52,046 bases of DNA, taken from Alphaproteobacteria bacterium (lineage in GTDB: Bacteria > Pseudomonadota > Alphaproteobacteria > Rickettsiales > UBA3002). Shown here in pieces: positions 16,940 to 25,354 of this stretch (position 1 is the stretch's first letter; each line of letters starts with the position of its first letter). A model generated the notes under the pieces. That model had not been told where the DNA came from. It did no database searches and saw nothing but the letters and a program-made list of their open reading frames with translations. The stretch is taken from assembly GCA_022841525.1 (NCBI GenBank), contig JALHRI010000008.1, positions 1 to 52,046 on the forward strand, written 5' to 3'. The position numbers were made by a program, and so were the translations under genes.

Positions 16940-18316
16940 ATGCGTCGGCGCAACCAGAGCCTTGGTATTATCGTTGCAATCATTGCCGTGCTGGCAGGCG
17001 GGCTGTGGCTAGGATTTCGTACCTTTGCCGGTAACGAGGTGCGCAGATTTTTAGAGTCACGCGGCGTTGAAGTCCATGCGCTCACGTTAGAGAAATTCAC
17101 GCCTGATGAAATTATTATGACCGGAATTGCGCTGGGTAAAGACAGCGCCGTGAAGGCTGAGCGCGTAGTGCTTCACCGCCTCAAAGGCCGCAGCCTGAGA
17201 TCGGCAGAGTTTACGCTGGAAGCACAGGGGGTCGAATTATACGCCAGAAACACCAAATACGGCCTCAGCTTTGGCGGTATCGAGCGTGTGCTGCAAAGCG
17301 CTGAGGCGCTGAAGAGTGCGCCCACTTTAAGCAAAGATCAGCGCGCCAAAGCCAAGCTCTGGGTGCGCCAGGCGAGCATTTCGGCACGTGGCTCGCTTGC
17401 CGGCGTGATTCGCGCAGAAGTCAAGGCCAAGGCGCTGGAATATCAGAGCGCGCAAACTGTGCTGATGCTTCAGGAGGTCGCGCTGAAGCCCGAATTTCGT
17501 GTGGCTCAACAAGTGGTGCATACGCCGTTTGCGGTACGCGCGGCGAGCGTGAAGAATGAGCAGGGGCTGGTATTCACGCCGCTATCGCTGCGCGGAGACG
17601 CGCTGCTTACGCTTGCCAGCGGCGCCTTACGCGGCAGCTTCAACGGCCGTGACCCTAGTCAAAAATTTAGCGCATCCGGCACGTTTGACTATCGCCTGCG
17701 TACCGGCGAGGGCACGGTGGATATCACCACCGATGACGCAAGCTTTGGCAGCGCTGCGGCGGCGCTAAAACTCAGCGATTTACTCCCCGCGATGGATGCC
17801 GAGCGCCCCACCCCTTCAATGCGTGGCAAGCTAAACGCCAAGGTGAAACTCGGCAGGCAGGGCTATGAATCCGTGCGCGGTACGCTGAGCATTGCAGCAC
17901 TTGATTCTGGCGTGCTGCTGGAAGAAGCGCTGAAAGGGTACGGGTCGCTGGAAGGCTTGCTGCGCGCGCGTTTGCCATTTGAAATTACCCCGGCCGGCTG
18001 GCGGATTTTAGACGGCGATGTGCGTAATGACGGGCCGATGCGCCTTGGCCTGATCCCTCAGGAAAAGGCGGATGCGGTGTCAACCGTTGCGGCGCTGTTG
18101 GGTAAAAAAACTCCCGAAGGCGTGTTAGATGGTGTGAATATCTCCGAGCTGGATTTAAACGCGCTGAGTACCGATGCGAAAGGCGAAATCGTGATGCGGG
18201 GCAGAATGCGCGGGAATAGTCCGGCACTCGGCCGCGAGGTGATTATCAATATAAACATTTCCACCAATCTGATGGATATGCTAAAAAGCATTTCGATTGC
18301 GAGAGGGGGCGTTTAA
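16940..18316 (+). CDS. YdbH-like AsmA-family envelope protein (short form)
   Basis: ATG at 16940 gives 458 residues; a TTG at 16910 would add ten. One N-terminal membrane anchor (SLGIIVAIIAVLAGGLWLGF) is followed by a long periplasmic beta-rich region. The identification rests on the C-terminal DctA-YdbH-like section (DGDVRNDGPMRLGL, LNALSTDAKGEIVMRGRMRG, ending in a NINI strand) and on the two downstream genes, which match YnbE and YdbL. In E. coli YdbH acts with TamB and YhdP in phospholipid transport to the outer membrane. The E. coli protein is nearly twice as long, so this would be a shorter bridge. Confidence 0.82.
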   Translation: MRRRNQSLGIIVAIIAVLAGGLWLGFRTFAGNEVRRFLESRGVEVHALTLEKFTPDEIIMTGIALGKDSAVKAERVVLHRLKGRSLRSAEFTLEAQGVELYARNTKYGLSFGGIERVLQSAEALKSAPTLSKDQRAKAKLWVRQASISARGSLAGVIRAEVKAKALEYQSAQTVLMLQEVALKPEFRVAQQVVHTPFAVRAASVKNEQGLVFTPLSLRGDALLTLASGALRGSFNGRDPSQKFSASGTFDYRLRTGEGTVDITTDDASFGSAAAALKLSDLLPAMDAERPTPSMRGKLNAKVKLGRQGYESVRGTLSIAALDSGVLLEEALKGYGSLEGLLRARLPFEITPAGWRILDGDVRNDGPMRLGLIPQEKADAVSTVAALLGKKTPEGVLDGVNISELDLNALSTDAKGEIVMRGRMRGNSPALGREVIININISTNLMDMLKSISIARGGV

Positions 18317-18319
18317 GCC

Positions 18320-18520
18320 ATGATGCGTCAGCTAGTATTAAAAGCCGCGTTTAGCCTGGGGTTGCTGCTTGCCGCTGCGTGTACGCCCACGGTGCAGGTG
18401 CAAGCGCCCGATAAGCCCATTGAGATTAATCTTAATGTCAGAATTGAACATGAAGTGCGGGTGAAGGTTGACCGCGATCTTGATCGCCGCGTGTTTTCCA
18501 AAGATTCGCCGTTATTCTAG
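18320..18520 (+). CDS. YnbE-like small lipoprotein
   Basis: The protein has 66 residues: a signal peptide (LVLKAAFSLGLLLAAAC) with lipobox AAAC, then a mature part with PTVQVQAPDKPIEINLNVRI, the signature stretch of YnbE proteins. In E. coli YnbE is the outer-membrane partner that extends the YdbH bridge. The gene begins 3 bases after the ydbH-like stop and 9 bases before the ydbL-like gene, so it is the middle of a three-gene operon. Two adjacent ATGs (18320, 18323) are possible starts. Confidence 0.88.
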   Translation: MMRQLVLKAAFSLGLLLAAACTPTVQVQAPDKPIEINLNVRIEHEVRVKVDRDLDRRVFSKDSPLF

Positions 18521-18529
18521 GAGAGACAG

Positions 18530-18868
18530 ATGGTGCATAGAAAATCGTATCTGGGGTTGATGATGATCGCCGTGCTTTCCCTCATGCCACTAAGTGCGCA
18601 GGCGATCTCGCTGGAAGAGGCGAAACAGCAAGGGCTGGTCGGCGAGCGGCTGGATGGGTATTTGGGCATTGTCGGCGCCAGCTCGCCGGATGTGGTGACG
18701 CTTGTGAAAGCAATTAATAATGCACGTCGCAGCGAATATCAGCGCATCGCCGCGCAGAATGGCCAAAACATTTCGGTGATTGAAAAACTCGCGGCTGAAA
18801 AAGCCTACGCCAAAACCGGCCGCGGCCTGTATGTGCAAGACCCCTCAGGCGGTTGGCATAAGCAGTAA
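18530..18868 (+). CDS. YdbL-like periplasmic protein (DUF1318)
   Basis: The protein has 112 residues with a cleavable signal peptide ending SAQA. The mature part begins ISLEEAKQQGLVGERLDGYL and contains LVKAINNARRSEYQRIAAQN, both characteristic of DUF1318/YdbL. In E. coli YdbL is proposed to tune assembly of the YdbH-YnbE bridge. It has a strong ribosome site (AGGAGAG) about 5 bases before the ATG. It is the third gene of the operon. The stretch after it (18869-18960) holds only a 25-codon open frame with no support. Confidence 0.92.
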   Translation: MVHRKSYLGLMMIAVLSLMPLSAQAISLEEAKQQGLVGERLDGYLGIVGASSPDVVTLVKAINNARRSEYQRIAAQNGQNISVIEKLAAEKAYAKTGRGLYVQDPSGGWHKQ

Positions 18869-18960
18869 ATGGCAAAACGCTTCTGCGAGAGTTTGCTGAG
18901 GCCAATGACACAATCCTCTCGCTATGCCATAACCATCAGAAGATAACCGACGAGGGGATC

Positions 18961-19689
18961 GTGGATATTATCGGCATTCGTGGGTTTTACGCCTCGCCGC
19001 TGGGCATCGCGCTGAGAAAACGTTTGCGCGCCCTTATCGCGCACGCGGTGCACCTTCAGGCGGATGATCTGATTCTCGGCGTGGGCTACGCCACACCGCT
19101 GCTGCGCCCGTTGCTCGATGAGGGTCGCCGTGTCATCGCGCTGATGCCAGAGGCGCAAGGGGCGATTTACTGGCCCGTTGAGGGCGATAACCGCTGCGTA
19201 CTGGTGGATAGCGGTCACTGGCCGCTGCACACCCACGCCGCCCAGCATATCCTCATGATGCATGCGCTTGAGCACGTTTCTTATCCCGCCGATATGCTGC
19301 GCGAGGCCTGGCGCGTACTTTCCCCCGGCGGCAAATTATGGCTGATCATCCCACGGCGTTTTGGCACCTGGCGCTGGCTAGGCCACACCCCACTACGCAG
19401 CGTGCGGGCACCTGCCACGCGCGAGCTCATGCAGCTGATGCGTCAGGCGGGATTTACGTGGGTACATGCGCGCAGTTGCTGCGTCATGCCGCCGCTGCAG
19501 CATAGTTTCTTCAGCCGCTTCTGGCGCATGCTGGATATGTTGCTGAGCGTGGTGATTCCGTGTGCGGCCAGCCTGCGCATCATCGAGGCGGAAAAGCAGA
19601 TCTACGCGGCCATTACTGATAAGGCATCTGTGAAACTGCGTAGCGCCGCACTGGTGCCTTCCGCCGCCTCAGCCTTTTCTGAAGGGTGA
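18961..19689 (+). CDS. Class I SAM-dependent methyltransferase
   Basis: The protein has 242 residues. The start is GTG at 18961 with GACGAGG just upstream. The order resembles small alphaproteobacterial type-11 methyltransferases: DDLILGVGYATPLLRPLL (motif I, with VGYA in place of the usual GxGxG), HILMMHALEHVSYPADMLRE (motif with LEH) and EAWRVLSPGGKLWLIIPRR (post-motif). The target is unknown. A palindromic repeat follows 51 bases after its stop, before the convergent isocitrate dehydrogenase gene. Confidence 0.85.
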   Translation: MDIIGIRGFYASPLGIALRKRLRALIAHAVHLQADDLILGVGYATPLLRPLLDEGRRVIALMPEAQGAIYWPVEGDNRCVLVDSGHWPLHTHAAQHILMMHALEHVSYPADMLREAWRVLSPGGKLWLIIPRRFGTWRWLGHTPLRSVRAPATRELMQLMRQAGFTWVHARSCCVMPPLQHSFFSRFWRMLDMLLSVVIPCAASLRIIEAEKQIYAAITDKASVKLRSAALVPSAASAFSEG

Positions 19690-19739
19690 TGTTCACAATT
19701 CCTTCGTGAAGCGTTCGCAGCTGACGGTGCCCCAAGCTC

Positions 19740-19847
19740 GTCACTGCGCGGAGCAAAGCGACAAAGCAGTCCAGCGACAGAACGAAAGGTAATAAAGATG
19801 GTGACGCCCACTGGATTGCTTCGAAAACGTTGTTTTCTCGCAATGAC
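19740..19847. repeat. Palindromic intergenic element, copy A
   Basis: It begins GTCACTGCGCGGAGCAAAGC and ends CTCGCAATGAC, the two ends being imperfect reverse complements around a core of about 60 bases. It lies between convergent genes (methyltransferase and isocitrate dehydrogenase), where the hairpin could help end transcription from both sides. Confidence 0.85.
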
Positions 19848-19891
19848 GGAGAACGCGCATCTCTTCCGTTAAGGCTGAGAGTGGACGACGT

Positions 19892-22186
19892 TTACGCCGC
19901 TTTGGAAATCGCGGCGTCGCTGGCGTGCTGGGCATCGTCGGCGTAGTAGGTGCCAAGCCCCATCGCATAAGGCTTCGACACACCGGCGGTGGGCACGCCT
20001 TGTTTTGCGCCTTCGCCATCGGTAAAGCGGCGGTTGAGCATGGTTTCAGAAATCATCCACCCACGCTCGACCAGCTCGGTCACGGCCTGCATCATCGCGG
20101 TTTGCACGCTGGCTACCTTACGCTCAGCGCCGGCGAGCTTGCCTTTGGGGTCAATCTCGATGCGGTAGCGATCGACATCGCGTTTTTCAAAGTCACCCAT
20201 GGTCGGGTAAATTTCGGTGCCGCGGCTGGTGATGCGCACCAGCATAAAGCCGTATTTAGCAAGAATAGGGCGAATGACGCCCGCGCGGGTGCGGTAAAAG
20301 CCCTGCGTCAATTCGCGGCTGCGCGCGGCAAATTGATCCAGCACACTAAGCGCGCTGGCAGCGTTTTGCTTCAGCAGCGACGCAGCAAAGCGCGCCTGCC
20401 AGGCCTCAAGTTTCAGTGTGCTGAGCAGGCTTGCAAAATCACCTGACAGCAGCGCCTGATTGGCGCCTGCAGCAGTGCGCAGGCTGCGCGCGCTATAATC
20501 GCCAAAACTGCGGATGGATTGCAGGCTGGAGGCTTTGCCCTCATGAAACAGATCGCTCAGCACGATGCCGGTAGCATCGGTAAACGCGCGGCTGACCTCA
20601 GGGTCGAGGCGGGTGTTTGCCTCATCCACTCTGCCGTCCGGAAGGAATTTGCACTGCATGCCTGAATCATCCACGAACAGATCGAAGCCCAGAATTTCCG
20701 AATCTGCGCGCGGCGGATTCGGCGGCGTATTACGCAGGCTATAGGCCGACCAGCCCTGACTTGCTGGTGCCAGCGTCGTCGCATAATGCTCGTAGTTTTT
20801 TAAGATACGGTCAAAAAGCGGTCGCAGGGTTGCTGGCGCGCTATCCATTGCTAATGCCTTCACCGAGCGCTCTGGATGTGCCGCTTTTAGTTCGCGCAGC
20901 GCCCTAATTTTTGCAGCAATTTTTGCAGCAAATTCCTGCGTGCCGGATTTTTCTTTGCTCAGTTTTTCCTGATAGGCGCCGCGTTTAATATCGCCGACAT
21001 ACTCGCCGTCAGCGAGCACTTGCAGCACCGCTGCTTTCATCAGATCGGCGGCGAGAATGTTGTGTGCACCGCCAATATGCAGCAGCATTTCGGCGGCCGC
21101 ATCGATGAGGGCGACCGGATTAGCCAGGTTTTGCCCCGCAATATCATCCGCCGTGCCGCCCATGGTTTCAAACATCGACACCGCGCGCGGATTGGCCGGG
21201 TTGGTGTTATTCGAGCTGACAAGGCCAACGCCGCCGGTGACTTTGGCGGCAATGTCCGATCCAATATCGCCAAACATGTTACTGGTGACGACCACATCGA
21301 ACTTCTCGGGGTTGGCGGCAATGGCGGCCAGACCATCATCAATGATCATGAAATTCGCTTCGATCGCCGCCTCGCCCAGCACGTCGCGGTGGTAATCTTT
21401 CGCGACCTTGAGGAAGGTTTCCTTAAACAAGCCACCGGTGATTTTCAGGATATTGGGTTTTTCCAGCGCGGTGACTTTTTTGCGGCCATCGCGCAGGGCG
21501 GCTTCGAAGGCGGCGCGGCAGATCAGCTCGCAGCCCTCAGGTGTCTGGTGGCGCAGCGCCTGCGGATAGTTACGCGCTAAGCGGTGCTCAATCGAGGCGT
21601 AGAGGTCTTCCACATTTTCGCGGACGAATAAAATATCTGCCCCCGGTGCACCTGGTGCAATCGGATCCAGCGTCACGCAGCGGCGGATATTGGCGTATTG
21701 CTCGAAGGCTTTGCGAATGGTCACGTTGCGGCTGGGCTCATCGCCTTCATCCAGCGTGCGCAGCGCGCCTTTGAGCACCGCGTCGGACTTCATGGCCAGC
21801 TGCAGCGTCTCGCGCTCGAGGGCGGTGACCATGGCTTTGACCGCTGCTAGGACTTCAGGCTTTAACCGCAGCAGCAGGCGCTTATAAAATTCGTTGATGT
21901 TGCCCAGTGCGCGGGCTTCGTTTTTGGCTTCCTGCTCGAGCGTGGCTGCGACTTCCTCAGGCGTGCGGCCTGCAAACTGTGCATCGTAGGCTCCTGGATT
22001 ATGTTGTTGCAGCAGTGTAAAAAGCTCTGCCGCGTCAGGATAGCCGAGCGTACCGTAGCGATATTCCAGTGGCGCGCCGGTCGCGGCGAGCACGGTTTGC
22101 GCCGCGCGCATGCATTCTGGGCCAATGCCCTGACCGGGAATAACAACAACGGTACTGGCGCGGGGCGTAGATATGCTCTGAGTCAT
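19892..22186 (-). CDS. icd: Isocitrate dehydrogenase (NADP type), enlarged
   Basis: The protein has 764 residues; the ATG has CAGGAG at good spacing. The core is the isocitrate/isopropylmalate dehydrogenase fold: VVVIPGQGIGPE at 13-24, RNVTIRKAFEQYANIRR at 153-169, VRENVEDLYASIEH with Y196, K243 in EKPNILKIT, D307 and D311 in MFGDIGSDIAAK, and MFETMGGTADDIAGQNLANP at 338-357. It differs from normal enzymes in a helical insert at about 55-130, a Gly (G343) where the His of HGTA normally sits, and a C-terminal region of about 340 residues. Part of that region (ITSRGTEIYP, then DRYRIEI) resembles the extra domain of Rickettsia/Thermus-type IDH. It would oxidise isocitrate to 2-oxoglutarate; cofactor choice is uncertain. 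Confidence 0.85.
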   Translation of the reverse strand: MTQSISTPRASTVVVIPGQGIGPECMRAAQTVLAATGAPLEYRYGTLGYPDAAELFTLLQQHNPGAYDAQFAGRTPEEVAATLEQEAKNEARALGNINEFYKRLLLRLKPEVLAAVKAMVTALERETLQLAMKSDAVLKGALRTLDEGDEPSRNVTIRKAFEQYANIRRCVTLDPIAPGAPGADILFVRENVEDLYASIEHRLARNYPQALRHQTPEGCELICRAAFEAALRDGRKKVTALEKPNILKITGGLFKETFLKVAKDYHRDVLGEAAIEANFMIIDDGLAAIAANPEKFDVVVTSNMFGDIGSDIAAKVTGGVGLVSSNNTNPANPRAVSMFETMGGTADDIAGQNLANPVALIDAAAEMLLHIGGAHNILAADLMKAAVLQVLADGEYVGDIKRGAYQEKLSKEKSGTQEFAAKIAAKIRALRELKAAHPERSVKALAMDSAPATLRPLFDRILKNYEHYATTLAPASQGWSAYSLRNTPPNPPRADSEILGFDLFVDDSGMQCKFLPDGRVDEANTRLDPEVSRAFTDATGIVLSDLFHEGKASSLQSIRSFGDYSARSLRTAAGANQALLSGDFASLLSTLKLEAWQARFAASLLKQNAASALSVLDQFAARSRELTQGFYRTRAGVIRPILAKYGFMLVRITSRGTEIYPTMGDFEKRDVDRYRIEIDPKGKLAGAERKVASVQTAMMQAVTELVERGWMISETMLNRRFTDGEGAKQGVPTAGVSKPYAMGLGTYYADDAQHASDAAISKAA

Positions 22187-22328
22187 ACGGTACTCCTGAA
22201 AAATAAAATCCGGCGGAATCTGTAGTGACTAGGGGGCGACTTGACAACGAAAAACTACCATTTTTGCAGGTGCGAGAAAAATAAGTGATTGAAAAATATA
22301 GAGCAGCGCCCTCCGGCAATTTAATAAA

Positions 22329-22703
22329 ATGTTAACTATCTATCCCTATAGTGAAAGGATGCTTCGCTGGCTACATTCACCCAAAACCTCGCCGAAAACT
22401 CCGGCGCGCTCAGCCCTGACGCTGGATGCGCAGGTGCGCGCCATGAAAAACGAGGCGCTTTCGCGCGCGAAAACCGCGGTGAGCAGCGGGCGCGAGGCGG
22501 CGGCATTCAATAATAAACCCGGTCTTTCGCACTATGTGCGCGCGATGCATAGTGTCTGCCGCGAATACGGCATGCATTTGCCCGCGCGCAGCGTGCTGGA
22601 TTTATCCGGCCTGACGATTGACGGTTTTGCCTTTACCTCGGATGATTTTGCGATCGCGCAGACCGAGCTGAATAAATTCAGCACCATGCGGGGGCACGCA
22701 TGA
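22329..22703 (+). CDS. Unknown small protein coupled to the Cys-rich pentapeptide-like gene
   Basis: Not recognised; 124 residues, no signal peptide. The N-terminal 60 residues are basic (SPKTSPKTPARS, AMKNEALSRAKTAV). The C-terminus (LDLSGLTIDGFAFTSDDFAI) has the spacing of pentapeptide repeats, as in the next gene. ATG at 22329 lacks a ribosome site; ATG at 22359 is an alternative. The stop overlaps the ATG of the next gene (ATGA), so the two are likely made together. The region 22187-22328 upstream is AT-rich and probably contains promoters for this pair and the divergent icd. Confidence 0.65.
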   Translation: MLTIYPYSERMLRWLHSPKTSPKTPARSALTLDAQVRAMKNEALSRAKTAVSSGREAAAFNNKPGLSHYVRAMHSVCREYGMHLPARSVLDLSGLTIDGFAFTSDDFAIAQTELNKFSTMRGHA

Positions 22704-23419
22704 GCACGGATGTTGTGAACGATATGCTGAATCTTAATGGCGCCACCTTTCAGGGATGCGATTTTGAGGGCTTTTCGCCGCAAGCTGGCGTGCGCAGTGA
22801 GGGCTGTACCTATTACGTGGGCTCTGGTGAAACCCTCGTACTGAGTGGACATTGCAGAGATATAACCATTATCAGTGATGGTGGCTGCGTAAGGGCATTA
22901 AACGGTACCCAATTTGAGAACTTAAACATCCAGGGTCAGCGTTGTACGCTACAGCTGGGCAACGATTGCACCCTTAACGGCGGGAATGCCCGGGGCACAT
23001 GTTTTATATCGCTGGAGTGCGGCAATGATGTGAACATCTCCAACAGCGATTTTAGAGGTGCATTTATTTGCAGCGCTAATTTTCATGGCCACACCTGCTT
23101 TAAGAACGTAGATTTTTGCGCGGCGCATCTTAACCCTTCGTTTGCAGGATGCTCATTGGTTGGGTGCAAGATCGATGATCACACCCGCTTTGAAAGCGCC
23201 AATCTGGAACGTTGCCGGTCAATTGTCGATTTATACCATGAAGGGATCGGCTTTGTTCGCTGCACGAGTGCGCTTGGACTGGCTGCAAACGCCTGCAGTT
23301 TAAGCCCGCAAGCCGTTTTGCATAACGCCGGTGTCGGCGGGGCTTGCGATACGCAGAGCGTTACCTGTTCTCCTTCACCGGATGTCCGGTCACAAACTAC
23401 TGGCATGGGCAAGGCATAG
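22700..23419 (+). CDS. Cys-rich degenerate pentapeptide-repeat protein
   Basis: The protein has 239 residues. Repeats with a five-residue rhythm run through it: LNGATFQGCDFEGF near the start, GTQFENLNIQG in the middle, and NISNSDFRGAFICSANFHGH, CFKNVDFCAAHL and FESANLERC later. This predicts a right-handed quadrilateral beta-helix. It has 18 cysteines (about 7.5 percent), very high for a bacterial protein with no signal peptide, so they would sit in the reducing cytoplasm. The role is unknown: pentapeptide proteins include DNA mimics, but also effectors and scaffold proteins. The last 45 residues look disordered. Coupled by a 4-base overlap to the upstream gene. Confidence 0.7.
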   Translation: MSTDVVNDMLNLNGATFQGCDFEGFSPQAGVRSEGCTYYVGSGETLVLSGHCRDITIISDGGCVRALNGTQFENLNIQGQRCTLQLGNDCTLNGGNARGTCFISLECGNDVNISNSDFRGAFICSANFHGHTCFKNVDFCAAHLNPSFAGCSLVGCKIDDHTRFESANLERCRSIVDLYHEGIGFVRCTSALGLAANACSLSPQAVLHNAGVGGACDTQSVTCSPSPDVRSQTTGMGKA

Positions 23420-23439
23420 TTTTTTCATTAATGAGTGCG

Positions 23440-23502
23440 GCGCTGGACGCAACCACCCACCACCCACTACTCACCACCAACCACCCAACCTATCCATTTC
23501 CT
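23440..23502. repeat. Low-complexity ACCACCC-rich intergenic stretch
   Basis: The stretch between the pentapeptide-like gene and folE is built of short words such as CAACCACCC, ACCCACTACTC and ACCAACCACCC. It is similar in style to the AGGTT and CAGCC word cassettes elsewhere in the window. No gene is seen in 23420-23564. Confidence 0.5.
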
Positions 23503-23564
23503 CACTTGCATGTGTGGCAGGCTGAGCCTATATAGCCTGCAACGTACCATCAAGGCAGGCAACC

Positions 23565-24212
23565 ATGCGTAAACCCTCAGCAAATCCTACTTCGCCCGTG
23601 ATGACGGCGGCGAATGAAAACGCCCCCCTGGCGCGCCCGAGTAAACTTGAGGCGATGGAGGCGGTGAAGACGCTCATCCGCTGGGCGGGGGATGACCCGA
23701 TGCGCGAAGGCATGCTCGATACACCTAAGCGTGTCGTGGAAGCCTACCGCGAGTTTTTTGCCGGCTACGAGGACGACCCTGCCGAACTGCTGGCGCGCAC
23801 CTTTGAAGATGTCGCTGGTTACGATGAAATGGTACTGCTACGCAATATGCGCCTCGAGTCGCACTGCGAGCACCATATGGTGCCGATTCTGGGCTACGCG
23901 ACGATCGCCTATATTCCGGCAGAAAAAGTGGTGGGCATTAGCAAAATCGCGCGGCTGGTGGATGTGTTTGCCAAACGGTTGCAGACGCAGGAAATCCTCA
24001 CCATGCAAATCGCCGATGCGATTGAGGAGCATTTGAAACCCAAAGGGGTGGCGGTGTTTATCGATGCCAAGCATCAATGCATGACCACGCGCGGCGTCCA
24101 TAAATCGGAAACCGGCACCATCACCACGCGCTTTCACGGGCTGTTTAAAAGCTCAGAGGCGATGCGCCGCGAATTTATGATGCTGGCGTCGTCTTCGCCG
24201 GAAGTACGTTAG
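23565..24212 (+). CDS. folE: GTP cyclohydrolase I
   Basis: FolE converts GTP to 7,8-dihydroneopterin triphosphate, the first step of folate synthesis. The protein has 215 residues, the usual length. The zinc ligands C101, H104 (in ESHCEHHMVP) and C172 (in HQCMTTRGV) are all present. Other family blocks are AGDDPMREGMLDTPKRV, YIPAEKVVGISKIARLVDVF and QTQEILTMQIADAI. The first 25 residues are a variable leader. It is monocistronic as far as can be seen, with a palindromic repeat 22 bases after its stop. Confidence 0.97.
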   Translation: MRKPSANPTSPVMTAANENAPLARPSKLEAMEAVKTLIRWAGDDPMREGMLDTPKRVVEAYREFFAGYEDDPAELLARTFEDVAGYDEMVLLRNMRLESHCEHHMVPILGYATIAYIPAEKVVGISKIARLVDVFAKRLQTQEILTMQIADAIEEHLKPKGVAVFIDAKHQCMTTRGVHKSETGTITTRFHGLFKSSEAMRREFMMLASSSPEVR

Positions 24213-24233
24213 TGCCGATGCCGATGGGTATCT

Positions 24234-24313
24234 GTCATTGCGAGGAGGCGGTAGCCTCTGCGGCAATCCATTCTTTTTTTGAGCTGGATTGCTTCGCTAA
24301 CGCTTGCAATGAC
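24234..24313. repeat. Palindromic intergenic element, copy B (short)
   Basis: It starts GTCATTGCGAGGAGGCGGTA and ends GCTTGCAATGAC, with CTGGATTGCTTCGC in the right arm. It is one of the two short copies, lying between folE and the SDR gene. Confidence 0.85.
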
Positions 24314-24321
24314 GAAGCTGT

Positions 24322-25020
24322 ATGGAGCCTATGATGCCTGTTGCGCTTATTACCGGCGCATCGCGCGGGATTGGCGCGGCGGCCGCGCGGGCGCTGGCGA
24401 AGGCCAGCTATCACTGCATTTTAACGGCGCGCACGGTCGGTGGTTTAGAAGAGGTGGACGATCAAATTCGCGCAGCGGGCGGCAGTGCCACCATCTGCCC
24501 GCTGGATCTGCGCCAGCTTTCGATGATCGATAGCCTGGCCGCCCAACTTTACGAGCGCTTTGGTAAGCTGGATGTATTTATCGGCAATGCCGGCATGCTC
24601 GGAACGCTCACCCCGATTGCGCATCATGACCCCGCCGAGTGGGAAGACGTGTTTCGCATTAATGTGCATGCCAACGCACGGCTACTGCGCGCGCTTGATC
24701 CGCTACTGAAACGCGCGGAAGCCGCGCGGGTGGTGATGGTGACGTCTGGCGCTGCTACGAAAGCCATTCCTTATTGGGGGGCCTATGCGGCGAGCAAAGC
24801 GGCGCTGGAAAACCTCACACACATTTACGCAGCTGAAGTGGCCAGCACCAACATCCACGTCAATCTGCTCGACCCGGGCGGTACCGCCACGCGCATGCGG
24901 GCGAAGGCCTTTCCCGGGGAAGATGCGCGCACACTCCATCAACCCGATCAGGTGGCCGAGGCCATCCTCGCGCTGTGCGAGGCCGACGCGCCGCACGATG
25001 GCCGCCTGCGCGTGGGCTGA
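24322..25020 (+). CDS. Short-chain dehydrogenase/reductase (SDR)
   Basis: The protein has 232 residues with a classical SDR layout. Cofactor motif ALITGASRGIGAAAARALA is at the N-terminus, then FIGNAGMLG (the NAG motif), a catalytic serine in VMVTSGAATKA, and YAASKAAL with the YxxxK pair. NADP is suggested by the basic R after TGAS. The substrate is unknown; similar alphaproteobacterial proteins are annotated only as oxidoreductases. ATG at 24322 or 24334 could both serve. A 334-base gene-free stretch follows. Confidence 0.92.
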   Translation: MEPMMPVALITGASRGIGAAAARALAKASYHCILTARTVGGLEEVDDQIRAAGGSATICPLDLRQLSMIDSLAAQLYERFGKLDVFIGNAGMLGTLTPIAHHDPAEWEDVFRINVHANARLLRALDPLLKRAEAARVVMVTSGAATKAIPYWGAYAASKAALENLTHIYAAEVASTNIHVNLLDPGGTATRMRAKAFPGEDARTLHQPDQVAEAILALCEADAPHDGRLRVG

Positions 25021-25306
25021 TAGGTTTCAGGTTATAGGTTGCAGCTGGCACTCCGTAAAGTCCCTCTCCCCCTTGCGGGGAGAGGGTAGGTGAGGGCGTG
25101 AAAGGAAACGTATCATGTCTCATGCGCATACCCCCACCCCAACCCTCCCCCGTAAAGGGGGAGGGAGTCTGTCAGGCTAAAACCTGTCACCTAAAACCTG
25201 TAAGCTTTCCCCTGTACCCCATATGTCGCTTTCGTGAGTTTTTCTGCCGAAAATATCTCACAAAATGGTAAAACTCTTCGCCTAATCTTAACGCTTTGTT
25301 AAGCAT
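25021..25306. repeat. Gene-free intergenic stretch with two hairpins and repeated words
   Basis: No gene is seen between 25021 and 25354. Two strong hairpins are present: CCCTCTCCCCC-TTGC-GGGGAGAGGG at about 25063-25087 and CCCTCCCCC-GTAA-AGGGGGAGGG at 25144-25166. They are flanked by AGGTTTCAGGTTATAGGTTGC on the left and by AACCTGTCACCTAAAACCTG on the right, which are roughly inverted copies of each other, so the whole block may be one mobile or repeat cassette. It resembles the dnaK-dnaJ gap. The hairpins lack T-runs, so they are not clear terminators. The last 50-100 bases are AT-rich and likely hold the promoter of the next gene. Confidence 0.65.
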
Positions 25307-25354
25307 ATGGGCGTATCTTTAGTAAATCTTATCCAGCATTTTATGGAGTTTGCC

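Noticed and set aside
18869-18946. 25-codon open frame after the ydbL-like gene
   Set aside because: It has no ribosome site, no recognisable motif, and sits in a short gap.
25169-25189. CTGTCA repeated twice upstream of the pilin-S74 gene, like a Pho box
   Set aside because: The two CTGTCA copies are 15 bases apart, not 11, and belong to the AGGTT/AACCT word cassette.
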